A stretch of 64,000 nt of DNA. Source: Baylisascaris procyonis (Eukaryota; Nematoda; Chromadorea; Rhabditida; Ascarididae). Position numbers and translations under genes: made by a program. The notes under the pieces were generated by a model. It did not search any database. It saw nothing but the letters and a program-made list of their open reading frames with translations, and had not been told where the DNA came from. Every line of letters starts with the position of its first letter. Position 1 is the stretch's first letter. This document shows, one piece after another, positions 1 through 13,079 of the stretch. The DNA lies in contig JAZARR010000179.1 of the NCBI GenBank assembly GCA_037389465.1, positions 640,501 to 704,500 of the forward strand, written 5' to 3'.

Positions 1-226
1 AGGTGCTGAAAATATCTGCTTGCAAAATCTTGTGTCAATATAAGTATATACAACGACAAGCGGAACAACCGGTCTAAACAAATATGATACAATGAAAACG
101 CATCGGCTTCAATTTCTATTGTTCATCTTATAAAATATTTTCTACTAACACCTTGTAGAAAAGTGCATAAAAATGAATCATACTTTTCCAACTAGTTTCA
201 AATTGTTCTTTAAGATTTCAACAGCA

Positions 227-232
227 TTTAAT
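227..232 (-). terminator. Candidate poly(A) signal of BH3 copy 2
   Basis: Minus-strand ATTAAA about 65 bases past the TAA at 299-297, a suitable distance for the common variant signal. Confidence 0.35.
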
Positions 233-296
233 AAATTGTTGAGTTCAATTGAAGATCATTAACTCTAATACAGGCATTTCTCAAATATGCATCCTA

Positions 297-1977
297 TTAT
301 GTTGGTGTGCTGACGATTTGAGTGAAAGTATTGGTGAGTTCGATATCGAACTCATCGGCTAATTGGCGTAATCGTTGAGCTATTAGATAGAGTTTCGTTG
401 AATCATCATCCTCTGAAATTTAACTTTTTCAGCAGATTTCATAGTCATAGATCATATTCAGAGTAAGCAGATTGGATTGCTGATTAATTGAATCGTCACT
501 AAAGCTATATTATCAAAGATAAACTAAGTGGTGCGACTATTTGCAACATGTAGTACTGCTCAAATATCTAGCTATCTATTTATGCAGGCTCTATCTACCA
601 ATTGGTACTAACAAAAAGTGTCCATTTCAAAATTCTGTCCTATGGATACAAAATTCTGTAAAATGTTTCCTATATAATGAGTAATGGTTGAAAGTAAATA
701 ACAGGTAAGTCAGGACTGAATGCTACAGGTTTATCAATATTACAAGATTCCATTATCATATCACGAAAATAAACGATAAAAACTTTCATAGTAAAGGTTG
801 CGCTTATTGCATTGATTAAATATTTTTTCAACTGCAACTCTGCAAGTAGTGCACTAGTGAAAAGCGTACCAAAGTAACACCCTATAAAGAAAATAACACA
901 ACGTCAAATACGAAATAAAATATTGCGCTGATGAATGAAAGTAATAAAGAGATATCAATAGGCAAATGCAATATGTCACAATCGAAACACTTTTATTAAA
1001 TTTGAACAATGGAAATGTTGGCTAGCCAATATGAAAGCATATTTCATACCTCTAGCATATTCATATTAACGGCAAAATATATTCTCTAATAACTTGGCTA
1101 GACGAAGCAATTCTAACAGCCCTATGAAGTTATTTGAATAAACGAAAAGATTTGATGAATCTGAGCACCTATTCACAGCAATAAACTCTCTGAATGATTT
1201 ATAAATGGCTGAGGTCATTTTGCTTCAGCAGTATCCATTATCTCTGAGCAAACAGCAGATCAAACCAACTGATCATAATACTATTGTGACTTAACATTTA
1301 CTACTAATACCAGTCAGACCTATGTCAAATTGCTCCATCATTACATGTTTGCGTTTAGTCGTTAGATATAATTGTGCTCTTGGTATGTTAGAATTATGCT
1401 TCAATTTCCCTCTTTTGTTCGATCGATTTGAAGATCTTTTGAGGAAATCGACATAGAAGAAATTAACTAGAGAACTAACTTCATTCATATATTCACCGAT
1501 AGCATATATTGTATAAAGAGATAATTTTTAGTGTATAAACTTAATTTTTTCTCAAGTTTTTAAATCATTACTGAGGAAAAATTACAGCCTCATTTTGCTC
1601 ATATTATTTATTTAAGTATGATTCAACGCATCGATGATTGGTTAGTATTGATGATGATGCATAAGCAAGTCAAATGCACCATAATAGAGCATTTCATCCC
1701 TACGATAAATTTCTTTGTTCGATATCGGTGCGATGATTACGAAACTAGGGAGAGGTCGCATCAGAACGATTCGTTACCTTTGAAACTATGAATAATGCGA
1801 ACTTACGACGAGTTTTGTGCACGTTATTTATGAATAATGAGATCGGAATAATGGTGAAATATCGGTAAGTGATATTGTATGAAGGTTGACTAGAGATAAC
1901 AACCAAATTGCCACTTCGATTCGCAATGGACGATGGATGATACTCATTGTGAACACTTGTATCAGCTTCCATTAGTT
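297..1977 (-). CDS. BH3-only protein (copy 2), two supported exons
   Basis: Exons read on the minus strand are 1977-1807 and 412-297. The first follows a TTGCAG acceptor and has ATG at 1972-1970; it ends at a GTAAGT donor in phase 1. The last exon opens after TTTCAG in the matching phase and ends at TAA 299-297. An ATTAAA-type poly(A) signal lies at 232-227. From that ATG the protein is 93 residues. Residues 66-77 read IAQRLRQLADEF, an almost exact BH3 motif: I, L, L and F at the four hydrophobic positions, and the A-D pair where vertebrate BIM has G-D. The BIM core IAQELRRIGDEF shares 9 of 12 positions. BH3-only proteins bind the groove of BCL-2/CED-9-type proteins and trigger apoptosis at mitochondria. 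The N-terminal 55 residues are not recognised, and their coding status rests mainly on splice phase. A further 5' exon (2222-2170) is possible. Confidence 0.62.
413..1806 (-). other. Intron of BH3 copy 2
   Basis: This 1.4 kb of AT-rich sequence separates the two supported exons of the minus-strand BH3 gene. It has a GTAAGT donor at the 1806 side and a TTTCAG acceptor at the 413 side. I see no RNA gene or mobile element in it. Confidence 0.55.
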
Positions 1978-2169
1978 CTGCAACGAGAAAAATATATACG
2001 GTTTATGGAATTCAGGATCTAATCTGAGGCAGTCTCTCGACTGCAGCATCGGTTCACCAGTTGCTACGGAAAAAAGGTTTATGACCGTATTGTTGCACAG
2101 TCTGCTTAATAAGGATACGTGAGATGGCAGCGAGTTGATCCATGAGCTCATTGCCTCTCACAGACTTAC

Positions 2170-2222
2170 CGAAAGCTGAAGGGTTATTTGAATTAGGACA
2201 TGCACCTTTATTCTCTTTCGGT
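2170..2222 (-). CDS. Possible upstream exon of BH3 copy 2
   Basis: This 53-base minus-strand segment lies between a strong acceptor (pyrimidine-rich, ending CCACAG) and a strong GTAAGTC donor. One frame is open, enters with one base and leaves in phase 1, which fits the two-base entry of the exon at 1977-1807. If joined, translation would run into ELMEAD and start further upstream. No ATG exon was found to feed it, so it may be UTR or chance. Confidence 0.25.
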
Positions 2223-5200
2223 CTGTGGAAAGACAATCAAAACGTAAGGGCAGACGGATATCGCTCCCGAGTCCTTCGTTCCAGTGCAACTGGACGACTC
2301 CGTAGATCTTTCGTCGTACCAAGACGGGAGCATTTTCACCAAACAGAGAGATGGACATTGTGATTTAAAAATGCTTGATGAGTTAAAATATCTCAGACGA
2401 AGTTGGTCACTCACATGGTTCTTAGTGGCGCTCCATTAAAGAATTTGGTCTGCATCAGTGCGCTTTTTAAATTGAGCCTTGAGGGCCTCTTCTCTTTGTG
2501 TTTTTTCAATAGTTTCTCGTTTGTTGAACTAAGAAATACTTAAAAAGCATACAACGCTATTCCACTTGCAACTGTTGGTTTATCACCATCGACGAACGCG
2601 ATGTACGTCTGCGATTTTATAGATATATGGAAAAGGTGAGGGAAGCTGACGAGGAGGAGAAGGGATTGAAGACGATTAAGGTTGCAAACGGAAGCATCAT
2701 TATGTCTCAGTATGGGATACAATCCTTCAATGAGATTTTGCATTTTTTTCTCCATTTGACATTCGAAAATTGGTACTGCTTAATATTAAAATATATCAGA
2801 CACTGCAGAGTTGATCAACTGTGGAATACATTTCAATTTTTCTATCGGAGAGTTTTCTAAACTGCAGCGTTCTTTTTCGGTGCTCCAGCTGCAGGTCAAC
2901 TCGATCGTATATCAACTTCAAAGCAAAAATACTGGAAAGTATCAAAAAACCGTCCAGAATAATACAATATATTTGTACGAAAAAAAAAATTATTTTCTCC
3001 GATGAGCGAACCTCGTCTTCTTGGACAACAGCATTCTCCCTTCCTTAATCGGATTCCCATGGACGAAATCGCCCTAGCCCAGTGGAAGAGATCATTCATT
3101 TGTTTGTGCGCAATAGTCTAGCCTTAGTAACAAAGGGGTTACTTCGACGACACGATTCCTTCCCATATAGGTGGGAAACCGGTCACTGATCTATCTTAAG
3201 CTGGCATTGACCACGGAACGTTTAGAAATGCGTCATTACTCTCTTTCTGCCCCTAGCTCTCCGTTTTGAAAATGAATCGGACACAGACGTTGAAAATGAA
3301 TGGGACAGAGACGAGTAAGGACAGGTACAGGAGGGTTTGTAAGCCATATACCTCACATTCAGTTCGCATGTCCATGATGCGTAGTAACTTTACTCGGCAG
3401 GCCGATATCATCCGATATCATTCTAAGTGGCCATAATGGTCAGGTGTATATCCTATTGCTTTAAAACCTGAAATTTTTTTTTGCACGCCAAAAATCAAAC
3501 GGAGGATGGTCTGCCAATTCTCGAAGAACCTCTTCAATGTCCTATTCCTTGCTAGACTTGATTTCTAACAAATATTTATAGTGAAATTCGATTTGCCCCC
3601 AATATTTGCCAATACGGTTGCTCACATGGCCACAAGCAAGTGACCACACTCGATCACATTACTCGGTGTTCTATTGTGCCATTATATTAAAATAAATTTG
3701 CTGCGAATTCCCTTGCAAAGGTACGTTAAGATCTCCAATCACCTTTCTTTGGTGATCTCATATACTTAAGAATTCCCTCAAATCCCACTTTCAAAACTTT
3801 AGAAGGAAGTAGGCTATTCGTTTAATAAAATCCGTTAAATGTACGAGGTTCATATGCCCCAGTTTAATAAAGAAAATGTGATATTCCACAAAAATAGTAG
3901 TTTACACCGAATGAAATAGAGGTTTCAACATATATGCTGAAAATCGAAAATAACATCAAGAAACTGAAACATTTATTCAAAAAAAAGTTGAAAACACCCA
4001 TACAATAGAAATAAAAGAAAAGTACAAAGAAAAAAGTGTAGAGACAGCCACACAGCAAATCATACAAGGAACTAACTGCTGAATGAGAAACATAAACCTC
4101 GATGATAATGTAATGGAAATGTTTATGAGATATTTAAGCCACACAGACATATTGTGGGCATTTGCTTGAGGCAGCCTTTGTAGTGGTCACTTAGCGTGTC
4201 TAGACATGAGAGGTTGCGATAAACGCAGACATGAGGGCGGCGCTATCCTCCTATATATTTGCAAGTTGTTCATCTAAAAAAAAAAAAAGAAAGCATCACC
4301 GAAAAGGGAATTTCTCTCTCGTAATTTGTAAGCAAAAATGACTTGTTTTTAGTTACAGATTGAAATAAACATTATGAGTGGTTGCATTGTAAAATGAGAC
4401 TTATTAATTTTCATACTGAGGTTCGAAACCGTATGAAGGACTAATTCTGCATGAGCTTTTCATTTTTAGAATATTACAAATGACAACTACAACAATTTCA
4501 AAGGAACTATTCCTTACGATGGATTGCCTATCATGCAGCGCATGTTTTTGATATTCACAGGGTTTCAAGTGTGACTTTCCGCAATCGTTCTACTAGCCGG
4601 GCAAATTTTTTCGTCGTACCGCTGTTTTATGGTCTACACTATGCCCTCATCTTCCCGCGTTCCTTCAGTTTCACTTCTTTTGTTCACATCGTTGTGTTTC
4701 TAAATTTTCTGGGATAACAGAATGCCCCTCGGTGAGTCACAAAGTGATAGAATGAAATGAAACAGAGATTATTATATACACGATGAAACGTGCACAATTG
4801 CATTATTTATGAACGACATCTTTTTTTGATCATCTATATAGATGTCCGTTTTTCTGCTGTATTACGAAAGAGGACGATGATATTGTGTTTTCCTTATCGT
4901 TCGTTGGTTGGTTGGCGAAACTATTGCTTTCTGTTGAACTGTGAGTGCGATGTAATGTGATTACGCGCAATTGGTGTTAGACGGCACAATCATAGGTTTT
5001 CATCGTAATTTAGCATTATTTCCTCATCTGATATGAGTGTGTGAAACCGTGTGTAAAATTGCCCATAAGTCTCCCAAGGTTTCTAGGTGGGTAGGCAAAT
5101 GATGGGTGTAAGGGCAAGGAGTGGAGAGTACTATTTAGGAGGGGTTTTATTCGAAGTTTTACGATAGGTGTGTTTTTGCTAAGTGAAGTTTGGTTGAAGC

Positions 5201-7379
5201 CGCTCTACATATCGTTTTCCAAAGTTACGTGAGGCTGGCCCAAGATTCATGCCAGTATCAAAAAGATTGCTCAAATACATATACCGCCAGTGCATTTGCA
5301 TATATTATTTTTCCGAGCTTATTGCATGAGACAGTGAAAGTGAACTCATGTAAAAGCGTTAATTATAAATTTAGCTACAATCAGCCATTTTTACATAAGC
5401 TGAATGACTAGAATGAGGGATTTGAAGTTCGAGAGCTTCTGAAGTGAGAAAACAAAATCCCAAACTTCAAATATTTTAAAATATAAAATTATAATATATT
5501 TTAAAATTCAAATATATATAAAAATATTGTTAGAGCCAAGCTGAATATCGATGACGCAAATATTGCATTTTACAATTATTCAGTCTCCATCCACGCAATA
5601 TGTTTTGTTTAATTTCTGCAGCATTGTATCAATAAAATTGTAGATCATCTTGCCTTTCTAATAGGAATATCAGGGTCATTACCAGTTTATCGTGGCGTAT
5701 TTTTTTTTTTTTCAACAACACATCTGTAGAAGAAATTGACTAAATAAGATAATTTCTCAAAAATAATCTTTCATTTTTGCGTTAAGTTTTAAATTCTGTG
5801 AGATATAATCGACAATAAAAGAGAACTTGATAGATCAAGTAGAGAATATTTCAAGCAAATGAGCGATGAACAAGATTTTCGAAATAACCAATGTTCGCAA
5901 TTGGTTGAATGCTTTGTTCAGTGATTACGTACATTTGCGCACTTTTTTTTTTTGCAGTTTGCCGCATTTGGTTCTTCTTGCAAGTTGTGAATTGTTGTTT
6001 CACATCAATCACACTAAAAATACAACAATACCGCCTATGTGTTGAACTTGCGAAATCTTTTAGCGATTCCTCTTAGTGAAGACAGATTGCTGTCAGCACA
6101 TTTAACGGTGAGGCTAGTCAGTTTGTGTAGCAATGTCAGATGGTTGAAGTGGGCTAGACTACTTTCGACTGTCTATATTGTGCAAAAAACTACTATCGCC
6201 TCTGCGTACTATAGCTAGAATGGGGTATGATGTTTGAATGAGTTAAGCGTAGTATGTTGATCCATTTTTGAAGTTTCTTTAAAAAACCGAACGAACCACG
6301 TACCGAAAAATAAAAATTTTTTCAAAAAAATTTTTTTTAAAACATTTTTTCTTCAATTTCATAAAATGATATCTATAACCCGTATTCGGTATGTGAAGGC
6401 TTACCCTACCACAAACGAATACAGAATCATCGTGCTATAAAATTAAGTTCAAAATATCATTTTATTAGCGCTATTTATTATAAACATTTTTTTTCCAATC
6501 TTAGAGGCTTTGTTTGTGGCTTTAAAAGGATAAAATCCCTTTGGAAAACAATCGAATTGAGAAAAAAATATTACATAAAAATTTCAAAAATTTCTTTCAA
6601 ATGACGGGGCAACAGATTTTATTTTTCATATATATATATATATTATTTGCTTGATAGAGAATAAAGGTGATTTCTTACAGAGCGCAAAAATTCAACATAA
6701 ACGAAGAAACAAAAGCAATCTGTATCGTTTATGTGTCCATTAAGATATCGTCAAAGCAACAGATGTTGTGATGAAAGCACTCTAATGTTTTAGCGAATTT
6801 ACACAAATCCATTATTATCAATCATCGAAGAAGAAAATTTCTTCTAGTTTATTTATTATAACGCACTTAGCGAATTGCAAATTCTTAGAAATACTTTCTT
6901 TTTATGCTGGAAATTTTTTTCAAATATATAATCCTTTATTTATAATTTTTTAATGTTTTGCAAATTTGCATAAAATTTTATGCAAAATGTTTTTTCGAAT
7001 TTTTTCTCTCACACTAAAAATATTGTCATTTAAGAACTATAAAAAGTTGCCGAATAATTTTTTAATTTTTTATTTTTCATTCCAATAATTTTCAATGTAT
7101 ATCAACAAATTTAGACGTATACATTTGTTGTTGTCCGTTTATTCGCCCCCCACTGGTTAGTTTTTACACGATTCATTGCACATTTAGTTTCTATACGAAG
7201 TAAATTTGAATAGTGATTGACACTATCCTAAACTTTAATCATTCACAGTATACCTCGACATTTTAAGAATGGTGTATGTCTATACCTTTTGAGGTGTTGT
7301 TACGAGGCAATCGTTTCATTTTGTATACAGCACATCATAACACATTCGTATAATTATATAACACCTCTCATTGCTATAA
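2223..7379. other. Intergenic, no gene recognised
   Basis: The sequence is AT-rich apart from a more GC-rich block at about 2.0-2.46 kb, where short ORFs overlap in several frames, and a milder rise at 3.0-3.4 kb. It includes a 24-bp tandem pair at 3266-3313 and several A/T homopolymers. No ORF here resembles a known protein. Confidence 0.5.
3266..3313. repeat. 24-bp tandem duplication
   Basis: Two adjacent 24-base copies beginning TTGAAAATGAAT and ending AGACG differ at two positions (CGGACAC versus GGGACAG). It is a small local duplication with no evident coding role. Confidence 0.75.
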
Positions 7380-7389
7380 GGAAGCGAAT

Positions 7390-7606
7390 TTGAGGCTAGA
7401 ATGTGAAGAAGAAACCGAATCCGTTATATGGCATGACATCGTCGGTTGGCGGCATTTCTTTGACGTCGAGACAGTTTCTGCTCGAAAAAAAAGAGATACA
7501 CTTCACGTGTCGGGTGCATCTTTGTATGTAGTGTCGAATAACGAACGTATCGTGTTGTTCTTCGTTCAATATTATTTGCGCAACAAGAAACCAAAAGCGG
7601 TGCAAT
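7390..7606 (+). CDS. Candidate internal exon, unknown protein
   Basis: An open frame of about 75-85 codons is more GC-rich than its surroundings and ends just before TAA at a good donor (CAATC|GTAAGA, phase 2). The peptide is charged and balanced (it contains ECEEETESVIWHDIVGWRHF) and matches no family I recognise. The 5' boundary is unclear: AG acceptors at about 7380 or 7396 would both work, and there is no ATG. No partner exon was found, so this may be a single exon of an unseen gene, a decayed gene or chance. The minus-strand ORF over the same bases looks like a shadow. Confidence 0.22.
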
Positions 7607-10600
7607 CGTAAGAACATTGCGCTAAAACAAGGCGAAAGAAAAGAAACGCTTTCGATAAAAAACAGTCTTAAAAAAACTTTACCAATGAAAAAAATAGGTA
7701 GACATAAAAAGAGCAATAAAAAACAACAACTTTTGTGATCGATTAGAGTCTACTTTAGACATCTTCCTGAAACCCTATTGTATGAATAATTAATCTTCCT
7801 AACACTAACAGTGTGAATAATTATTTTAGCTGTCGGTGAACTCAGTTGTCAATAAGAAATTTTGTTAATGAAGTGAGCGGCTGGCAATAAACAAAGTTTC
7901 AAGGTTAGGAATCAAGTTTCCAAAGTTTCCTTCGAATATTTTGCCATTTATTCGTTCATCCTTCTCTTCTTAAAGACCGAATTGCCTTAAGAAAGATAAA
8001 GAATAAGCGATTTTCAGAATTATTCAAATCAAAGTCTCCTTGCACATGAACATGAAAAGACGAATGATCTAGGTGCGACATTTTCACTTCTCGGCAGGAT
8101 CAGTAATGACCATATAGTAACGGGGGATATTTATAGCAACAAGGTTTATTTCCGGTTGCATTACGGTAAATTTTTAACGCACAAGTGATGAGGTTAGAAG
8201 AGAGCAATGCGTACTACAGCTGTTAATCTGTGCAACAATATGCAATCCGATACCAGACCACTTACTCGACTCAATAATTGACATATCGCAAACGTTTGCG
8301 CAGGTGCGAATTTGTGTCGCACTTATTGGCGCCGTTTGCATTGCCTTTTCGCGCAAACATATTTTCATTACAGTAATCCATAAATGATGCTATTTTTTCT
8401 TCCGGTCTATGTATTTACGCTTTTAATTTGAAAATAAATAAAGGTTACTGCTAGATTTGATACCTTTTCCTTCATACGTTTTCCCAAACTTCTCCTAACT
8501 TAAGCAAAATATTTTATAGATAAAATCAATTAAAACAGGCGTTTTGAGATTTTTCTAGAGCATGAAATATATGATTCACATTGAACAAAAAAGGACAAAA
8601 CATAATTTATGCAATCGATAAGAGTTCAAAGCAGCTATTTCTCTATTCCCCGCTTCTTTCCGGTCAATTTGTCGGCGAGTTCTTTCGACTAAAGTAGCTA
8701 GCACTTAAAAACTAATTAAGAGCACTTATCGAAAACACTTCCACACTCTTCAATTGCTCACTTACTCTACAGGTGAGATTATGATGCAACTAAAGACGGC
8801 ATCATCAAAAAATCTCACAAATAAAAAGACTACTGTAAATAATCGCCATAACCACTCTTGAACCTATCATTCATCGTAGTCGGATATGCATTCGCTTACC
8901 AATCAGCAATTGCGTAAACCTCGATTTTCCACGTTTTTTAGCTGTTAGCTATGAATAAATCCGCTGAGAATTTTTACTGTTTTTGATGAAATATGCAAGC
9001 CGTAAATTTAACGCTTGTTGCAAACTGAGACTACAAAGTTTTTCAGTGTGAAATGTTCGATGCAGTATGAGGAAATCATAGTCTATGACTAAAAACTAGA
9101 TTAGAAATTGTAAAGAATATGACAAAACAATTAAAGAACTTGTTAGACCATTGCAAAGAATTCAAGTGAGATGAAGTTCTGAACTATTCACTCAAATTTA
9201 CGTCGAAAAGATTAATCGATTTACTCTAAATGGCCTATAAAAGGGAAGCGAAATAAGGAGGAGTTTAGCAAATTTTATTATCAAACTTTTAGCAACATCA
9301 AATTTTCAACTATATCTTTCTGTCAGTAAAAAATATATGAATTTTGGATTCGAATACTTTTTTGTTGAGAAAATATCTACCATCCTGATGCATAAATTGA
9401 AAATAATAGACAAAACATTTTAAAATTATTAATTATCACTATTTGGTTTGTCATTATTCGCACTACCGTTCTTTTCAGTGACCATATGGCGGTGTGAAAA
9501 CAATCGTCAATATTTTAATATTTGCTCATTGTATTTACTATGACAATGTTTATGCAAAGGAGACGGTAAGTAACGATAAGACGGGAAGTGATTGACGTGA
9601 AAAGACACACACCATGATGGAACGATTGCTTGGCTACGGACGATAGTATTACGCAATATGAAAACGAAGGGCCATAAGGGCATTGCGATTACAGGACGAT
9701 AGGCAATGCAAGAGATACTGGCGTCGACGAGATCTTATTACTCTTAATAAGCGCTCGTGTGAATGCGGCTTCTTTGTGCTACTATTGATTAATAAATGAC
9801 ATAACAGTAATTGCGGTTAGTTCAAAAGGTCATCAAAAGAGACAGTCATTAATTGAACGGTAAAAGGACAATTCCTTGTTTATCCAGAACTTACTGGATA
9901 ATACCATACATTCTTAAGTGTTCTAATGAATGGAATTCCTTCCGAAGCTCTATTCGAATTTTCAATACGCAAATGTCTTTAGCACAAATTCCCACCATAC
10001 TCAACTTAAATTCTGACTACAGTCATTGTAATCCAAATAAGTTAATTATGCTCATAGAACTCGTCCATAGATGAGGAGAAGTCGTACAAATTTTTTTATT
10101 AAATTTTCCTCGCAGTCTCCTTTGCATTGACCAAACACTTTGATATTTTTTCTTGTGTCTGTCGGAGTTGCCTGCGCCAAATGCTTTTCGACGGGGTTAT
10201 CCGGACGTATCTCTCACCTACTTTCGTCACTCCTGGCCGAATCGCTTCTTATCGGGGTTCCGCCGGCGCAAATCGTCTTACTACCCTATTCTGAGTGAAT
10301 TAAAAGGGGCATCAGACTATTATGTGACGGCAGGTCAACGACGGTCATGAACAAAAATAAATTCATTCAAGTTTGTTGCTCTCATCCAAAAACGCCTACA
10401 AAAGGTTGCTATTAATGAATTAGAATTGAGCAGATAGGTGATCATCTACTCTCAATATTGCTATTAATGGGTCACTAGGCTGTTTATGTTCGAATTGCTT
10501 CTATTGCAGTGCGCAGATTAACGGATTATAACGCATCATTAAATGAGACGAAAAATGCCGCCATTAGAAGCGATTTGTAAGTGAACAGTTTGCTAATAAT

Positions 10601-13079
10601 AATTAGCACGATAGAAAGCGGTAATTTGTGGTGAATGGAAGCCTTAAAGCGATGCGGGAATAACGTTTGAAAATTGATACCGGAAAAGCGGCAAGATGAG
10701 TACGATTATGGAAGATTTCAACCATGCGAAACTATGAAGCCATATAAACACGCTCACAGAGAACCCGTTTCTTGGATGCCAGAGTGAATGGATTTTTTGG
10801 TGAAATATTATTGATGAGAATTTCTCTATCATTCAACATCTAGGCACCAATTTTTCTGTATACGTTAATAGTATGAGTACTGAATATAAAATTATATGAC
10901 TCTTATATCGGGCGGAATTAATATCGTGACAACTCTTGGCAGACCTCAATGATGAATGTGTGTCCTTTAAGCTAATTCCAAAAAAAGCTTTCGATTCAGA
11001 AATGAAACATCTGGATAGCGCTGTTTAAGAGTGCGCAATGTTCAGCTTTCTAACGTATAAGCGTATATCCATCTTAAGTATGCATGATTATGTGTTGTTT
11101 GAAAACAACATACGAAAGAAAACAGAAGTAGTTGACATAAGTGCATGACCTAAAACGAACTTCACTATTCTGACCAACTGCGTAAATACTCTATGGCCGA
11201 TTGAAGCTTGCAGTTGTATTTGCATTTATGGCGTTGTGTTTACCCACCCGTTTTGGTGAACTTTCGATGATTGCAATAAGCAAATTTCCACTTAAGTGAT
11301 CATACCAACTATCGAAGTAAATAAATTCGAGAAAATCACACAAAAAAACCTCAGATCACATATACTCAAACATATCAAATCACTCTTAATGCTCCATGAC
11401 ATATTTTTTCAGTCACAAAAAATGCGTTTATAATCAATGTGACGCATAAATTCCCGCATAAAAAAATACCATATGTGTGAGTTCGATTGGTCAATGGCAT
11501 CCTGCTGTGCTAGTAAATCATCAAAATGTAAACAAAACGTAGATTATCACCTCAAACCAATTGCATAACACTCAACGGAATCTGTGGCATTTCCATTGTT
11601 CAATTTATTTTCTCATTTCTTGTAAAAACTTCGTTATTTACAGAAGAGGTGAGACGGTTTATGATGAAAAAAACCGATAAAAGTTTATGTTTATGAGTAA
11701 TTCATATTTGTAGAATATAACGCATGAAATTAGTGACTAGTTAATTATTACTCAGGAATTATTGGCATTGTTTTCGAAGGTAGCGCATTAGCATTTTACA
11801 TTTCCAGTCTATCTACAGTAATTCTTCCAGTGCTACCAAAAGTAAACTCCGTTTCCATTCCTTAAGACCATTTCGTTTTATCGACTATCTATATAAGGCT
11901 CCGAAGGATAATATGCACATATTGCTAGATCTCGTGCGCTGTCTTTCATTTTCATTTCGCGATCTCGCCCTGTATTTTTTTGTGGCCTTGTGCGCTTTCA
12001 CTTATTTCCCCTCGAATCAGCAATAAGCGCACAAAAGTGATAAAATACTCGTCCCAAAATGGATGGGAATGTTGGACACTTTTGAGAAATTGCTAGCTTC
12101 AAAAAAAAATTGAAGCTACAAGCTTGATCGGAAGAATTGCAACAAGTTCTGCGTGAAGGAAGCAAGTACCACATTTGATGATAGTCGTCTTCTCATATAT
12201 TTTTTGAACATAAACATACTTTTAGCGGGGTGCATATGAGATATATGGATGCGATTGGCGGTGAGGAGGAGGGGGAAGGAAGGCCAGAAAAAGAGCAAGA
12301 AAATATGTTATAAGAATCCATCTATGTAGATTCAACTTTTTGATAAAGTAACGATGGGTTAGCAGTTCTTTGGCAATTTTTGTGACCCTCTCATATTGTG
12401 GTAGATCCGACCAATACGACAACTCATATGACCGCTACACGTTACCTTTGCATTGATGAGCTACCGAAAGAGCGATTGCCAAATTATCTATTGCAGCGCA
12501 ATTACGCACAAAGCTGATTGCATTGCTTTCATATCGAGGATTAAATATCGGTAGGCAATGAAATTGCGAGAAACCTATTTCTTTAAACAATTTTATTTTT
12601 ACACATTACTTCATAAGTATCAAATATTCGACATTAAATAATCACAGAATGAGATCAGATGCTTCGCTATGTCAGTAATATCATTCGAACGCTGCCAATA
12701 TGAAAGTTATAAGCGCACATATGAGCGGTTCGAGCGACCATTTTGATTTCTGAAAATTCAAAAAAGGGAATTTAGTTTCACGGATCTTTCCAGAAAAATA
12801 GAGATGACTATACTACTATTTTCAGTAGATGTAGGAATGCACCTAAAGCAATGTAAATTTTATTTCGAAATTTCCTTAAATACAATTAAAGTTGGATACA
12901 AACAATAGATAAATTTAGAAGCGTATCACAATTGGTGGCAAGTGAAGAAACATTTCAGTAATACGATCATATGACTAATCACTTTCATAGGTGCAAACAA
13001 CTTATTTCGTAGGAGTAATTGAACTGTATAAACTTTTTTAAAAGCATTTTCTTAGCAAATAAATGTTTGTTTGTTCAAA
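7607..13079. other. Intergenic, no gene recognised
   Basis: AT-rich sequence without a convincing exon. A GC-richer patch at about 10.15-10.35 kb carries a 65-codon plus-strand frame (from a TTG) with a competing open frame beside it, and I cannot assign it. A purine tract rich in GGA lies near 12.26 kb. The 3' flank of BH3 copy 1 occupies the right end, with a minus-strand AATAAA at 12864-12859. Confidence 0.5.
12859..12864 (-). terminator. Candidate poly(A) signal of BH3 copy 1
   Basis: Minus-strand AATAAA about 216 bases past the proposed stop codon. The position is plausible, but AT-rich sequence makes this hexamer common. Confidence 0.3.

Noticed and set aside
4410..4440. Second B-box-like GGTTCGAAACC
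   Set aside because: No surrounding cloverleaf.
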